Of a DNA stretch of 5,484 nt, positions 5,446-5,484 are shown piece after piece (the stretch's first letter is position 1; each line of letters opens with the position of its first letter). The notes under the pieces were generated by a model. That model did not search any database and was not told the DNA's origin. It worked only from the letters and a program-made list of their open reading frames with translations. This DNA is from Desulfobacteria bacterium (lineage in GTDB: Bacteria > Desulfobacterota > Desulfobacteria > Desulfobacterales > C00003060). Location of the stretch: the NCBI GenBank assembly GCA_030145035.1, contig JAQYWL010000506.1, positions 1 to 5,484 of the forward strand, in the 5' to 3' direction. Made by a program: the position numbers and the translations under genes.

Positions 5446-5484
5446 ATGAAAAAAGGTCTTCTTCCGCTGCTTTTTGTTGCGACC
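5446..5484 (+). CDS. Start of an exported protein, cut by the window edge
   Basis: Thirteen codons, MKKGLLPLLFVAT, have the two-lysine then hydrophobic pattern of a signal peptide. The frame runs off the right edge, so length and function are unknown. In F-type transfer operons, secreted proteins such as TraF, TraH or TrbC lie near traN, so it could be one of these; this is inference from position only. No clear ribosome-binding site precedes it. If the neighbouring TraN is dead, this gene may be a relic too. Confidence 0.5.
   Translation, partial: MKKGLLPLLFVAT

Overview
The window looks like chromosomal DNA of a Desulfobacterota (deltaproteobacterial) or similar environmental Gram-negative bacterium. 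This is an inference from four things: PAS/HisKA kinase and NtrC-type regulator pairs of the kind abundant in that group, Cys-rich PAS loops, short palindromic intergenic repeats, and a TraN-type (F-like conjugation) fragment. No marker gene fixes the taxonomy.

Layout. The left two thirds lie on the minus strand. A cytosolic PAS-PAS histidine kinase (3644 to 2079) overlaps by one base (TAATG) the start of an NtrC-family sigma-54 activator (2079 to 718). After a 416-bp gap follows the first 100 codons of a NarL/LuxR-type response regulator (301 to the window edge). The gap holds a candidate sigma-54 promoter aimed at that second regulator, a REP-like palindrome almost touching its start codon, and a hairpin just past the end of the NtrC-type gene. 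To the right of the kinase is a 672-bp divergent intergenic region. It is packed with repeat debris (a C/G-rich palindrome, an inverted pair of octamer-based repeats around a hairpin) and ends in a good sigma-70 promoter and a leader hairpin for mobA.

The plus-strand gene at 4317-4937 is molybdenum cofactor guanylyltransferase (MobA), with all main motifs readable. Right after it, the apparently empty stretch encodes the C-terminal part of TraN, the outer-membrane mating-pair stabilisation protein of F-type conjugation systems. It lacks a start codon, shows a probable frameshift near 5041-5050 and possibly an in-frame stop, so I call it a pseudogene. The window ends in the first 13 codons of an ORF with a signal-peptide-like start, so the mobA 3' side is probably the edge of a conjugative element or its remnant.

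How the parts work together: the kinase and NtrC-type regulator should form a phosphorelay that drives sigma-54 promoters. One candidate target is the NarL-type regulator next door, which would make a two-tier regulatory cascade. mobA is divergent and has no visible functional link to the regulators. I see no CRISPR array, tRNA, rRNA or intact transposon, and no convincing wholly new system. The most unexpected content is the TraN relic and the repeat-built intergenic region.
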